Of a stretch of DNA of 10,623 bases, positions 1 through 8,062 are shown piece by piece. The notes under the pieces were generated by a model. That model saw nothing but the letters and a program-made list of their open reading frames with translations. It was not told the DNA's origin and made no database searches. The number at the start of each line of letters is the position of its first letter. The first letter of the stretch is position 1. A program made the position numbers and the translations under genes. This stretch comes from DTYU01 sp040756575 (GTDB lineage: Bacteria; Bacillota; Desulfotomaculia; Desulfotomaculales; Ammonificaceae), in contig JBFLYP010000037.1 in NCBI GenBank assembly GCA_040756575.1, forward strand, positions 1-10,623. Direction: 5' to 3'.

Positions 1-1
1 T

Positions 2-34
2 GAGGGCAAGACCCTGGGAGACGTGATAGGGTGA
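2..34 (+). CDS. Probable 3' end of an upstream gene (partial)
   Basis: Reading from base 2 gives EGKTLGDVIG and then TGA at 32-34. The codons are GC-rich at the third position (GGC, AAG, ACC, CTG, GAC, GTG), like the genes nearby, whereas the other two + frames hit stops with less gene-like codons. Ten residues are too few to assign a family. The same frame stays open after the TGA as far as 104-106 (see findings). Confidence 0.3.
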   Translation, partial: EGKTLGDVIG

Positions 35-49
35 GCAGGGAGCGGTAAG

Positions 50-63
50 TGGGTGACCACCCA
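50..63 (+). other. Small hairpin downstream of an in-frame TGA
   Basis: TGGGT (50-54) and ACCCA (59-63) are perfect complements around a 4-nt loop, GACC. The hairpin base lies 15 nt after the TGA at 32-34. No T-run follows, so it does not look like an intrinsic terminator. Its role is unknown. Confidence 0.35.
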
Positions 64-139
64 AGATTTGAAATTGGCTGAGATCCTGAGAAAACCGGAG
101 GTCTAACCCAAAATATTGAGATAGGGGAGTGAGTTCACC

Positions 140-1111
140 GTGTATTTTCCAGTTTCAGGCGTTGAGGTCTTCCCTTTGATCCCGCCGCTGGTGGCGTTTG
201 CCGTTTCCTCCATAACCGCGTCGGCCGGCGTTTCCGGCGCGTTTCTCCTGCTGCCCTTTCAGGTGAGCGTCTTAGGTTTCAACACTCCCGCCGTAAGCCC
301 GACAAACCTTATATATAACATCATTGCCATCCCCGGAGGCCTTTACCGGTACATCAAGGAGGGGCGGATGGCTTGGCCGCTGACCTGGGTGGTGATCCTG
401 GCCACCCTTCCGGGCGTTTTTGCCGGGGCGATAATCCGCATCATGTATTTACCTAAGCCGGGCGCTTTCAAGTTCTTCGTCGGGCTGGTACTGCTTTATC
501 TCGGTGTGCGGCTGCTCTACGAAACCACCGGCCGGTATATCAAGAGTAAGGCCCAAACCAAGGCGATCGAACAAAAATTTCGCGAGAGGGTCAGCCAGGT
601 TAAGGGCGATGCCAAAGCACGTCTGGCCGCCGGGCTCCCGGTCGAAGCCGTGGTAAAGACGAAACATGCGTCGCTTTCCCGCATTGAATACGAGTTCTGG
701 GGGGAAACCTTTTCCTTCAGCACCTTTACCGTTTTCTTTGTAGCCCTGGTGGTAGGGATAATCGGCGGCATATACGGCATCGGCGGCGGCGCCATCCTCG
801 CTCCCTTTTACGTTTCCATTCTTGGTCTTCCCGTCTACACGGTGGCCGGCGCCGCCCTTGCGGGGACCTTCCTCACCTCTATTGCCGGCGTGATCTTTTT
901 CCACGCCCTTGCACTGACCCCGATTGCCGGCCAAGCGGCGGTAACGCCCGACTGGGCGCTGGGGATGCTTTTTGGTGTGGGCGGGTTGTTAGGCACGTAC
1001 GTCGGTGCACGTATCCAAAAGTTCCTGCCGGACCGTTTGATCCGCGGCGTGTTGGGCGCCCTGATTACCTACTTAGCGGTCCGGTATGTCGTCGAGTTCT
1101 TATTGCAATAG
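140..1111 (+). CDS. TauE/SafE family membrane permease (putative sulfite/organosulfur exporter)
   Basis: A 323-residue polytopic membrane protein of the TauE/SafE (old DUF81) family, whose members are thought to move sulfite, sulfoacetate or related anions across the cytoplasmic membrane. The internal duplication is visible: SASAGVSGAFLLLPF at about residues 27-40 and GGIYGIGGGAILAPF at about 209-223 are the two glycine-rich repeat motifs, each opening a group of hydrophobic helices. Between them, residues 130-193 form a long, charged, probably cytoplasmic loop rich in Lys, Arg and Glu, longer than in minimal family members. The GTG start at 140 is preceded by AGGGGAGTG at 123-131 with suitable spacing. 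The gene ends inside the 3' end of the convergent radical SAM gene. The family call is firm; the substrate cannot be read from sequence. Confidence 0.9.
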   Translation: MYFPVSGVEVFPLIPPLVAFAVSSITASAGVSGAFLLLPFQVSVLGFNTPAVSPTNLIYNIIAIPGGLYRYIKEGRMAWPLTWVVILATLPGVFAGAIIRIMYLPKPGAFKFFVGLVLLYLGVRLLYETTGRYIKSKAQTKAIEQKFRERVSQVKGDAKARLAAGLPVEAVVKTKHASLSRIEYEFWGETFSFSTFTVFFVALVVGIIGGIYGIGGGAILAPFYVSILGLPVYTVAGAALAGTFLTSIAGVIFFHALALTPIAGQAAVTPDWALGMLFGVGGLLGTYVGARIQKFLPDRLIRGVLGALITYLAVRYVVEFLLQ

Positions 1112-2139
1112 TCGGGGCGTTTGATTCCCCAAATTATACCTGAGTCATACGTTGAGGAACCCCGGGTCGTCGCGATCAACTCAAAGAGGTTACCCTGCGC
1201 GACCCTCCTTTTTTTGTTTTTGCCCTGGTCTTCTTCTGCCTCTGGGTTGCAAGACTCCCAGGGAAGGTCAGGATTTTTGCAGCCGCAGATCCGGCAGTCG
1301 AGCCCGTAACGGCGGGCAACCTCTTTTATCGTTTGGTACTGAGTCATGCGTGTTACCAGCGGCAAAAGCTTCGTTTTCGCCGAAGTGATCACCTGCCGCC
1401 AGGGTTGCTCCCGGTAGTAACCGAGAATCGCTCTTGCAAAACCCGCAGGCAACTCTGCTGCCAGTTGATTTGCTACAGTCGGCCGCAGCACCAGCGCGCT
1501 TACCGTAACCTCTTTCACTCCGGCGGCTTTGAGACGCTTGAGCAGATGCTCCACCGCCTCCGCCGCATCAGCAACTCCCGGAAGCAGCGGGTCCATCCGG
1601 ACTGAAGTTTCAATGCCCGCACCGGCGAGGTTGCGGATATTCATCAGCCTTTTTAAAGGATGGGCGGTAAAGGGTTCGAATACCCGCTGGTAATCCTCGC
1701 TTGCGGAAACAAGGCCGATCCGTGCCTTCACCAAAGTATTGTACCTCTTAAACAAAGCAATAAAGTCGGGAGGGATAAAGCCTTTGGTGAGAAAGGTGAC
1801 CCCGATGCCCCTGGCAAGCAGGAGCGCCATGACCCGGTAGGTGACTTCAAGAACCTCGTCTACGGGCGGAAAGGGGTCGGAGGCGGTGCTGAAAGAAACC
1901 CAGCGGGGCCACTTTCTTTTGTGCGCCAGCTCTTTCTCTAACTTCGCGGGCAGGTTCGTGTAAAGGTGCACCTCGCTCTTGGGCGGCGCATCCGGAAACC
2001 CCCTGGCGTAGCAATAGACGCACGCGTGGGGGCAGCCCCTGGTGACGTTTATCGCCGGCACACCTTTAAAACAACCAAACGCAGGGGTTTTCAGGACAGG
2101 CGCCTTGCGCTCTTGCCTGACCAATCGCGTCAAAACCAC
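1069..2139 (-). CDS. SplB-like radical SAM protein (COG1533 / Rv2578c-type)
   Basis: A radical S-adenosylmethionine enzyme related to the spore photoproduct lyase superfamily. The cluster-binding motif CPHACVYC (C-x3-C-x2-C) lies at residues 47, 51 and 54, counted from the TTG at 2172, and is followed by YARGFPDAPP. FSTASDPFPPVDE (about 94-106) and the LTKG stretch near 130 are typical of this group. It lacks the conserved regions expected of true spore photoproduct lyase, so DNA repair should not be assumed. A second cysteine set, CRICGCKNPD...C (293, 296, 298, 308), may bind another metal centre. The frame opens at TTG 2172, which has no ribosome binding site. I prefer GTG at 2139 because AGGGGG (2152-2147) lies 7 nt upstream, giving 356 residues. 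The 3' end overlaps the TauE gene antiparallel by 43 bp, and the low-complexity basic tail after residue 315 looks poorly conserved. Confidence 0.85.
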   Translation of the reverse strand: MVLTRLVRQERKAPVLKTPAFGCFKGVPAINVTRGCPHACVYCYARGFPDAPPKSEVHLYTNLPAKLEKELAHKRKWPRWVSFSTASDPFPPVDEVLEVTYRVMALLLARGIGVTFLTKGFIPPDFIALFKRYNTLVKARIGLVSASEDYQRVFEPFTAHPLKRLMNIRNLAGAGIETSVRMDPLLPGVADAAEAVEHLLKRLKAAGVKEVTVSALVLRPTVANQLAAELPAGFARAILGYYREQPWRQVITSAKTKLLPLVTRMTQYQTIKEVARRYGLDCRICGCKNPDLPWESCNPEAEEDQGKNKKRRVAQGNLFELIATTRGSSTYDSGIIWGIKRPDYCNKNSTTYRTAK

Positions 2140-2168
2140 CGGGCAACCCCCTAAATAACGCTTTAACC

Positions 2169-2348
2169 TCAACGCGGCTTACGCCGTGACCAGTCCGGCT
2201 GCAAAAGATCGAGCGGTTCCAATTGCCGCTTCCGCCGTATACCGACCTCGCGGTTGAGACGAAGTGCAATCTCCGCCAAGCCCTTATGCTTTCCGTGTCG
2301 CCACCAAGTGCTCGACTTGCGGACGATCTTTTGAGAGCGGCCCGCCAT
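2169..2348 (-). CDS. Small very basic protein, unknown function
   Basis: A 59-codon ORF from ATG 2348 that stops at 2169, 29 nt before the preferred GTG of the radical SAM gene; its TGA overlaps that gene's alternative TTG start. The product is strongly cationic (many Arg/Lys, for example VGIRRKRQLEP), with a WW pair near residue 14 and an LLQPDW stretch near the end. There is no cysteine, signal peptide or membrane segment. The ribosome binding site is weak (GGTGG, 5-6 nt upstream). The frame runs back to a TTG at 2405. Position and orientation suggest co-expression with the radical SAM gene, as a small partner or RNA/DNA-binding protein, but a non-coding leader ORF is also possible. Confidence 0.4.
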   Translation of the reverse strand: MAGRSQKIVRKSSTWWRHGKHKGLAEIALRLNREVGIRRKRQLEPLDLLQPDWSRRKPR

Positions 2349-2498
2349 CCTGACACCACCAGAAACTTTTAAACGGCTACACAACCCAAAGGAACCCGGT
2401 GCCAAGTTTATCTTCCCATATCTAATCAGATTTTATCATAAAGAGAATGCTTCCCGGCATAATCCGCTAAAATAATGAATCAGGAGGTTGGCAATTAC

Positions 2499-2576
2499 AT
2501 GGCGAAAACCTTGCTTGTCTACTTTTATGCCGGCTTGCCCTGCTATTCGTGCGGGTTGCCGGGGGTTTTCTGGTGA
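2499..2576 (+). CDS. 25-codon ORF with a consensus ribosome binding site
   Basis: AGGAGGT at 2482-2488 lies 10 nt before ATG 2499, the best ribosome binding site in this gap. The frame encodes a hydrophobic peptide starting MAKTLLVYFYAGLPC, with a CYSC pair of cysteines at residues 15-18, and stops at TGA 2574-2576. It is convergent with the VanW gene, whose stop lies 9 bp further on. Within the ORF an imperfect GC-rich stem (CCGGC-TTG-CCC against GGG-TT-GCCGG) is followed by GGGTTTTC, a weak terminator-like form. It may be a real microprotein, a leader peptide, or the 5' stub of a decayed gene. No family recognised. Confidence 0.3.
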   Translation: MAKTLLVYFYAGLPCYSCGLPGVFW

Positions 2577-2584
2577 AAATGCGG

Positions 2585-3379
2585 CTATTCGCCGCGGACC
2601 AGCCGGTTCAGCGGGGGGTAGGTGTCCTCGGATATCAGGGTCCGCACCGACCGTCCGTCTTTTGTCACCCGGCGGTAGACGGCTACGCGCAGGCCCGGCG
2701 CCCCGCGGCTGACGACGCGCCAGCTCATCTCCGGGCCGGTGCCGCTCGCCCTGACTACCTCTCCCGGGGGGATGACCTCCCTGATCTCCCTCTCAATGGT
2801 TATGTCGCCGTCCGGCAGCTTCCGGGAAATGATGCGGCAGATAAGCCACTTTCCCCGGACTTTCGCTTCGATCTTGACCGGCCAGGTGTAAGGGTTGCGG
2901 AAACGGAGGTCAATATTGTACTGGGCCACGGCGGCGTCCTGCCCCGGCGGCGCGTAGCGCGGCGGAAACTGGTGGCGGTGCCGTTCGAGGATGTCGAGTC
3001 CCGCGAGGAGGGCGGCGTTGTAGAGCGTAGTGGAGGCCTGGCAGACGCCCCCGCCCCAACTCGGGATCAGTTCGCCCTCATAGCTTACCGGCGCTTTGAC
3101 GTAACCCCGGTCCGCCGACCAGGAGCCGACCGTCTTGTTGAATGAGAACTCCCCGCCCGGCGGCAGGAACTTGCCGTCGATTGCCTGGACCGCTAACCGC
3201 GCGTTGTGAATCTGCGCCGGGGTCCGGCCGTCGAGGCCGGTGCGGTACGCCGCAATGACGTGCCACCGCCCCGGCTGCGCGGCCGCCCACGTCCCGAGCA
3301 GGATGACGGCCGCAACCGAAACCGCGGTCAAGACCGCCTTTTGGCGCCGGCCCGAGAGAAGGGGTCTATCCGGTCTCAT
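2585..3379 (-). CDS. VanW-domain protein, membrane-anchored
   Basis: A 264-residue protein with a short basic N-terminus, one membrane-spanning or uncleaved signal segment (about residues 14-35) and an extracytoplasmic VanW domain (about 60-170). Diagnostic motifs are FLPPGGEFSFN (71-81) and SWGGGVCQASTTLYNAAL (108-124), with the conserved Cys113. VanW-domain proteins accompany some vancomycin-resistance clusters and are common in Gram-positive genomes, but their biochemical role is not settled. The peptidoglycan-binding and G5 modules often fused to VanW are missing, so this is a minimal form. The ATG overlaps the stop of the alpha-2-macroglobulin gene as ATGA, with AAAAGGTGA 7 nt upstream, which implies translational coupling. 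Last gene of the three-gene operon; resistance should not be inferred from the name. Confidence 0.88.
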   Translation of the reverse strand: MRPDRPLLSGRRQKAVLTAVSVAAVILLGTWAAAQPGRWHVIAAYRTGLDGRTPAQIHNARLAVQAIDGKFLPPGGEFSFNKTVGSWSADRGYVKAPVSYEGELIPSWGGGVCQASTTLYNAALLAGLDILERHRHQFPPRYAPPGQDAAVAQYNIDLRFRNPYTWPVKIEAKVRGKWLICRIISRKLPDGDITIEREIREVIPPGEVVRASGTGPEMSWRVVSRGAPGLRVAVYRRVTKDGRSVRTLISEDTYPPLNRLVRGE

Positions 3380-6300
3380 CGGACGCTCACCTTTTGCTCA
3401 ACACCGTGTGCGGCTACGTCCGGCCGGTACATGGCCTCAACAAGCGGCGGTCTGGCGCGGTAGGTTCCAGGGACTCCCGCGCGCATCTCGTACTCGAGCA
3501 CGCTTTCGCCCTTCGGGAGCGTTTCGATGTAGAAGGTTACGCGGTCGTCGCGTACGTCCCGGTCAACCCACCAGTAGCTCCACTCCCAGAGCTCCATCCT
3601 GCCGCGGTCAAACGCCTCGCAGCCGGCGGGCAGGTAATCCTCCACAATCAGGTGCCGGTACGCGCGCGGGGAATTGACGGTAAGCCGCACGCGCACCACG
3701 TCGCCGTTCTTAAAGCCGGTGGCGGCAAACTTTGCGGGCTGGAGGCTGATGGTACCGGTTTTGTCGTCCCGGCGCGAAATCAGCTTCCTGTATTCGCGCT
3801 TGACGGTGATTCCGGAACGGGGAGCGCCCGGCGGCGAATCCTCTAAAAACTGCTTCAGTTCCACCGTGTAGTAAAGCATACCCCGGCCGTATACCGTAAA
3901 GGCCACGCTGTTTTCTCCGGTACGGACCTTTCCGGGATCGACCCTTATCTCCTGCTCCGGTGCGAAGAGCGAATCCTTGTCGAATCTCACCGTTTTAATC
4001 TCCTCCCCGTTGCAGGAGACGGTGACAGTAAAGTCCGGGTTTGTCTCCCGTGTCAGTGCAAGGTATTCCGACAGGGCGTAGAGAACCAGCGCGGTGTCAC
4101 GTGTTGAAAGCCAGTGGTTGAACCGGCGCTGCCGTGTAAGCCAGCGCACTATTTTGGATGTCCGTTCGTCGGCGGGTGTAAGCTTAATCACCGCCGTCAG
4201 CGCGAGAGCGGTCGTCTCCGTGGACGCTTCGTAGTATTCCTCGGTCTTGCTCTCCCAATATATCTCGCCCGGGGTGACATTCGCCTGCTCCCAGAGACGC
4301 TCGAGGTATTTCCGGGCAAGCGCCGTTTCGCCGGTGTTGTGCAGGGTCAGGGTGACCAAGGCCGTCTCGCGCGGATTCAGGGAGGTTTTGCCGTTCAAAA
4401 CCGGTTCAAGGCCGGCTTTTACCTTTTCCTTCTGCCCGCCGAGCGAAAGGACGTAAAGGCCGTAAATCTTCTTCCCAACATCTTTCTTTTCCAACGCCAG
4501 CGCCTGTTCGAGCGCCGCAAGACCTCTCGACAGCACATCCTCGTTTACGGCGAACCCGGCCTCCCGGGCCGTCAAGAGCCCGAAGACGACGTAGGAGGTC
4601 ATCCACAGATCGTTCCGCCCGTACTGGCACCAGCCCCACCCGCCGCTGTTGCTACGTTGGAAGTCGTAGAGCCGGTTGAGGCCCTTGCCGACCATGTCCG
4701 GGATCTGCTTCTCTAACTCAGGGTTGCGGATGCCGAGCGACTTCATCGTGCGCCAGATCACCACGTCCGGCAAAAACGCGCTCATCGTCTGCTCCGTGCA
4801 GCCATATGGGTACCGGGCTAAGTATTCGAGCCCGCCCAGCATGGCCGCGGCCAGCGACGGCGCCAGGCGCACCCGGATTTCACTGGCTCCCGGGAACGCC
4901 TCGCTGCGGACGGTGAGTTTCTCCGTTACGCTTCCGGCGGCCAGCGTACCGGTGCGTGTCTCCACGACCCGCCTGCCGGGCGGGTGAACCGGGAGGGTTA
5001 ACCGCATCGCGTCGTCCGCTGCCGGGCAGCGCGCGTAGACCGTCAGCGAAACCATCCCTAACTTCGCCGCTGTTGCCGGCCACGCAACCTGTTCAACCCC
5101 GCCGCCCCGAACCCTCACCGTTTGGGGTGACGGGTTCCGGAGCTTGAGGTCCGGGGCTGCGAGCGCGACCGTAACCTCCTGCTCCTCCGGCAGGTAATTG
5201 TGGACCAGTGCGGAGATCATCGCTTCATCACCCGCCACCAAAAAACGCGGCGTCTGAAGCCGGACAAGAAAATCCTTCGCGGCAATAATGCTCGCGGTAC
5301 ACTCCCCGACGGCGGTATCGAGCGTGCAGCCCCGCGCGGTAAAACGCCACGTGGTGAGGTTGTCAGGCAGCTTGAAGGAGATCCGGGCCTCGCCCTTTTC
5401 ATCCGTAACGACAGCCGGCAGCCAGCAGGCAGTATCCGCGAAGTCCTGGCGCACTTCCCCCGTGGGGGCGGTCTTGTCCCCGCTCAGGTATATATCTGGG
5501 AAGGAATAATTCGTGGCGACCAGGTTGTCCTGGCGGGAGTAAAAATAGTCGAGTATCGGCCTGGTGTCGTCCTCCCGGATGGCGTAGATGGCCTCGTCAA
5601 TCACCCCGAGCGAGACCTCAGCCTGGACGGGCCTGCCTTCAGCGTCTGTAGTCTTAACGGTACAGTTTACCTCCTCCCCGGGACCGTACTTCTTCTTTTC
5701 CGGGGTCACGGTCAGCTTAAGCGTCTGCTGCTTCAGCGACACCCTGGCCTCGGCCGTCTGGGTTACGAACTTCTTCTCCTTGACATAGCAGACCGAAACG
5801 TAAAAGTTCGGCCGGTACTCGGCCCGCACGGGTATTTCCACCAGCGCGGACCTGCTGTTCAGCATCAGCAGCCTGTGCTCGTACAAGTTCCGGCCCTCAA
5901 CGGTGAGCAGCGCCGCTGCCCCTTCTTCCCCTGCGTTGATTAACACCTTTGCGGTGTCGCCGGGTTCATAGGTCTTTTTGTCCATGAAAATCTCTAAATC
6001 GGGATAGCGGTAACCGCTGAATTCTCCTTCCCCTGCTACCCAAATCCAGGTCGCCGAGGTAATCCGGTTGCCCCGGTCATCCCGCCCGGTTGCTTTGATG
6101 ACATACGACCCGGGCTCCTCCGGCGTGAACTCGAAGCTGGCGTGCCCGCTGTTGTCCGTGCGCACCTTCTTGCCGGTCACCGCGGTAGCGGTCTCTTTCC
6201 CGGCTTCCCACCGGACCCGGCTGGCCGTGACGTTCAGCGCAACACCCCGCTGGGGCTTCCCGTCGTAGTCGAACGCCGTTAGTTTGAAACGGGCGGTTTC

Positions 6301-8058
6301 GCCCGGCGCCACAACCCAGCGTGCGGGCTCCACGCCGATGCTGAATTCCCCCTGCGTGGCGATAATGGTCCCTTCGCCGGTGGCTGCCCGGCCGTCCTTT
6401 TCCGTAACGGTGACCGCAACCGTAAACCGCTGGTCAACCGGCTGGTTACTTTCGGGCTGTTTGAACTCGGTCAAAAACCGGACTTCCGTCTCGCCGCGTG
6501 CGTCCGTCAGGGCTGTTCCCTCGGCAACCACCTCGCCGTGGTTCCCGTATTCCTCATACCCTCCGTAAAACTCCTCCTGGCCCGGCCAGAACCAGTAATC
6601 GGCGCGGAAAACCGTGTACTGCACCTCCGCCCCTACCACCGGAGCGCCGAAGTAGTATTCAGCCTTAATTTTTGCCTTGACCTTTTGCCCGCGCACACAG
6701 TGTTTATCAGGCATCTTTACCGATACGGCAAATTCCGGCTTGCGGTATTCGGCCACGGTGAAGAAGGCCGTTTCCGTGTGTCCCCCGAACGTGCAGGTAA
6801 TATAGTACGGGCCGGTGGGCGCGTACTCGGGCAGGGTGAACTGCCCGAAGAACGAACCGAAACGGGTGAGCGAAAACGACCCGGAATACACGAGGGTATC
6901 CCGCCGGTCCCTGACCTGAACGCGCGCCTGCCCCTGCTGCGGCACCCTGTAAAGGTCGTTAAAAAACTCGCGCACTATCCCCTTGAAATGGACCTCCTGC
7001 CCCGGCCGGTAGACGGGCCGGTCGGTGTACGCATAGATTTTCAGCGCTTCGCTCCGCGGGGTTTCCCAGTAAGTGCTAACGAAGGCGGGCGATTCACCTT
7101 TGCGGGCGATGATCAGCCTCCCCACGGGTCCATTCCGGTCAGACTTAACGGGACCGCGCCACATGCCGTCCGCGCCGGTTTTACACGAGTGGACTATTTT
7201 GCTGCCCTGCAAGACTTTAATCTCCGCGCCCGGCACCGGCCTGCCGCTTTCAAGCTCCACCACGTAGGCCAGCAAATCGCCGCCGCTTTCTTTAGTGACC
7301 AGGCCGACATCACCCACCGCAAACCAACTGGTCCTTTCCATGCCCGCGGTGGAAACGGTAACGACATAAATTCCCGGTGGCTTCTGACCCAGTTCCACCC
7401 GCTGGTGGTAGACGCCCTCGTTATCCCTGGAGTTGATTTTCACCTTCATTGATTCACGCGCTTCTATCGCCGGCTCCTTAGACAGCGTTTTACCGGCGAT
7501 TTCCCCCCAGGGGTTCATCAGGATTTCGTAGACGAACCCGGCCCTGCCGGCGAAAACCATGTCGGTGTTCACCCTATAAACGTCAACCACCGCATAATCG
7601 CCGGGAGTGAAGCCGTCGAGCACAACTTGCGGTTTTTCCGCGGTCATGAACGTGTGCTGGGGATTGTAAAGGTTGAAGTAATACGGGCCCGGCGTGAGCG
7701 CAAGGTCAAGGTGCTTTACTTCTCCTTCACGCAGCGTTATTTTGGCCGGCGAGACGCTGTGGATGCGGCTGATCGCTTCAATTGTGTATTCTCCCGCCGG
7801 GACGGCCTCGAAAAGAAAGCGGCCCTCTTCGTCAGCCTGCACAGGTTTGATCTCGCTCTCTGGCACCGCGGGTTTAGCGGGATGCAGCAAGACTGAGGCA
7901 CCGGGGATCGGCCGGCCGGTGTCAGCAGCGGTAACGCGCCCCTCAATCGTCCCGACCGGCGTCTCGTGCGCCATCGCAAAACTTAGAACCGCCAGGCACC
8001 AAATGACGGCCAGGAGGACCGCCCACCGGTTGAACGCACCCGGGCTGAGGAGTTTCAT
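3376..8058 (-). CDS. Secreted bacterial alpha-2-macroglobulin family protein with intact thioester
   Basis: A 1560-residue protein, full length for the family. Residues 1-30 form a Sec signal peptide with a likely AMA/HE cleavage. The Cys in VIWC does not fit a lipobox, so this is probably not the lipoprotein form. About 36-118 is a carboxypeptidase-regulatory-like beta domain (GTIEGRV...GRPIPGASV). Macroglobulin domains follow, including YTDRPVYRPGQEVHFKG near 343, a bait-region domain from about 570, and the A2M signature DTACWLPAVVTDEKG...LPDNLTTWR at about 870-910. The thioester motif YGCTEQ has Cys1087 and Gln1090, followed by GGWGWCQYG...DLWMTSYVV of the thioester helical domain. The C-terminal domain carries LIVEDYLPAGCEA. 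Bacterial homologues are thought to trap proteases near the envelope. AAGGAGG (8074-8068) lies 9 nt upstream, inside the end of the preceding gene. Confidence 0.95.
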   Translation of the reverse strand: MKLLSPGAFNRWAVLLAVIWCLAVLSFAMAHETPVGTIEGRVTAADTGRPIPGASVLLHPAKPAVPESEIKPVQADEEGRFLFEAVPAGEYTIEAISRIHSVSPAKITLREGEVKHLDLALTPGPYYFNLYNPQHTFMTAEKPQVVLDGFTPGDYAVVDVYRVNTDMVFAGRAGFVYEILMNPWGEIAGKTLSKEPAIEARESMKVKINSRDNEGVYHQRVELGQKPPGIYVVTVSTAGMERTSWFAVGDVGLVTKESGGDLLAYVVELESGRPVPGAEIKVLQGSKIVHSCKTGADGMWRGPVKSDRNGPVGRLIIARKGESPAFVSTYWETPRSEALKIYAYTDRPVYRPGQEVHFKGIVREFFNDLYRVPQQGQARVQVRDRRDTLVYSGSFSLTRFGSFFGQFTLPEYAPTGPYYITCTFGGHTETAFFTVAEYRKPEFAVSVKMPDKHCVRGQKVKAKIKAEYYFGAPVVGAEVQYTVFRADYWFWPGQEEFYGGYEEYGNHGEVVAEGTALTDARGETEVRFLTEFKQPESNQPVDQRFTVAVTVTEKDGRAATGEGTIIATQGEFSIGVEPARWVVAPGETARFKLTAFDYDGKPQRGVALNVTASRVRWEAGKETATAVTGKKVRTDNSGHASFEFTPEEPGSYVIKATGRDDRGNRITSATWIWVAGEGEFSGYRYPDLEIFMDKKTYEPGDTAKVLINAGEEGAAALLTVEGRNLYEHRLLMLNSRSALVEIPVRAEYRPNFYVSVCYVKEKKFVTQTAEARVSLKQQTLKLTVTPEKKKYGPGEEVNCTVKTTDAEGRPVQAEVSLGVIDEAIYAIREDDTRPILDYFYSRQDNLVATNYSFPDIYLSGDKTAPTGEVRQDFADTACWLPAVVTDEKGEARISFKLPDNLTTWRFTARGCTLDTAVGECTASIIAAKDFLVRLQTPRFLVAGDEAMISALVHNYLPEEQEVTVALAAPDLKLRNPSPQTVRVRGGGVEQVAWPATAAKLGMVSLTVYARCPAADDAMRLTLPVHPPGRRVVETRTGTLAAGSVTEKLTVRSEAFPGASEIRVRLAPSLAAAMLGGLEYLARYPYGCTEQTMSAFLPDVVIWRTMKSLGIRNPELEKQIPDMVGKGLNRLYDFQRSNSGGWGWCQYGRNDLWMTSYVVFGLLTAREAGFAVNEDVLSRGLAALEQALALEKKDVGKKIYGLYVLSLGGQKEKVKAGLEPVLNGKTSLNPRETALVTLTLHNTGETALARKYLERLWEQANVTPGEIYWESKTEEYYEASTETTALALTAVIKLTPADERTSKIVRWLTRQRRFNHWLSTRDTALVLYALSEYLALTRETNPDFTVTVSCNGEEIKTVRFDKDSLFAPEQEIRVDPGKVRTGENSVAFTVYGRGMLYYTVELKQFLEDSPPGAPRSGITVKREYRKLISRRDDKTGTISLQPAKFAATGFKNGDVVRVRLTVNSPRAYRHLIVEDYLPAGCEAFDRGRMELWEWSYWWVDRDVRDDRVTFYIETLPKGESVLEYEMRAGVPGTYRARPPLVEAMYRPDVAAHGVEQKVSVR

Positions 8059-8062
8059 ATGC

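Noticed and set aside
1186..1221. T-rich run CTTTTTTTGTTTTT after a GAGG/CCTC pair as a terminator for the TauE gene
   Set aside because: The stem is only about 4 bp, and the T-run is explained by the Lys-rich tail of the radical SAM gene on the other strand.
1069..2172. True spore photoproduct lyase (splB)
   Set aside because: The radical SAM motif is present but the conserved regions I expect of bona fide spore photoproduct lyase are not recognisable, and a second Cys cluster is present.
2066..2359. 97-codon - strand ORF overlapping the radical SAM start
   Set aside because: Out-of-frame shadow with a composition unlike a protein; the radical SAM motifs and the 59-codon ORF explain the region better.
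6538..7452. 304-codon + strand ORF antisense to the A2M gene
   Set aside because: No recognisable domain; it mirrors the GC-rich codon pattern of the real A2M frame.
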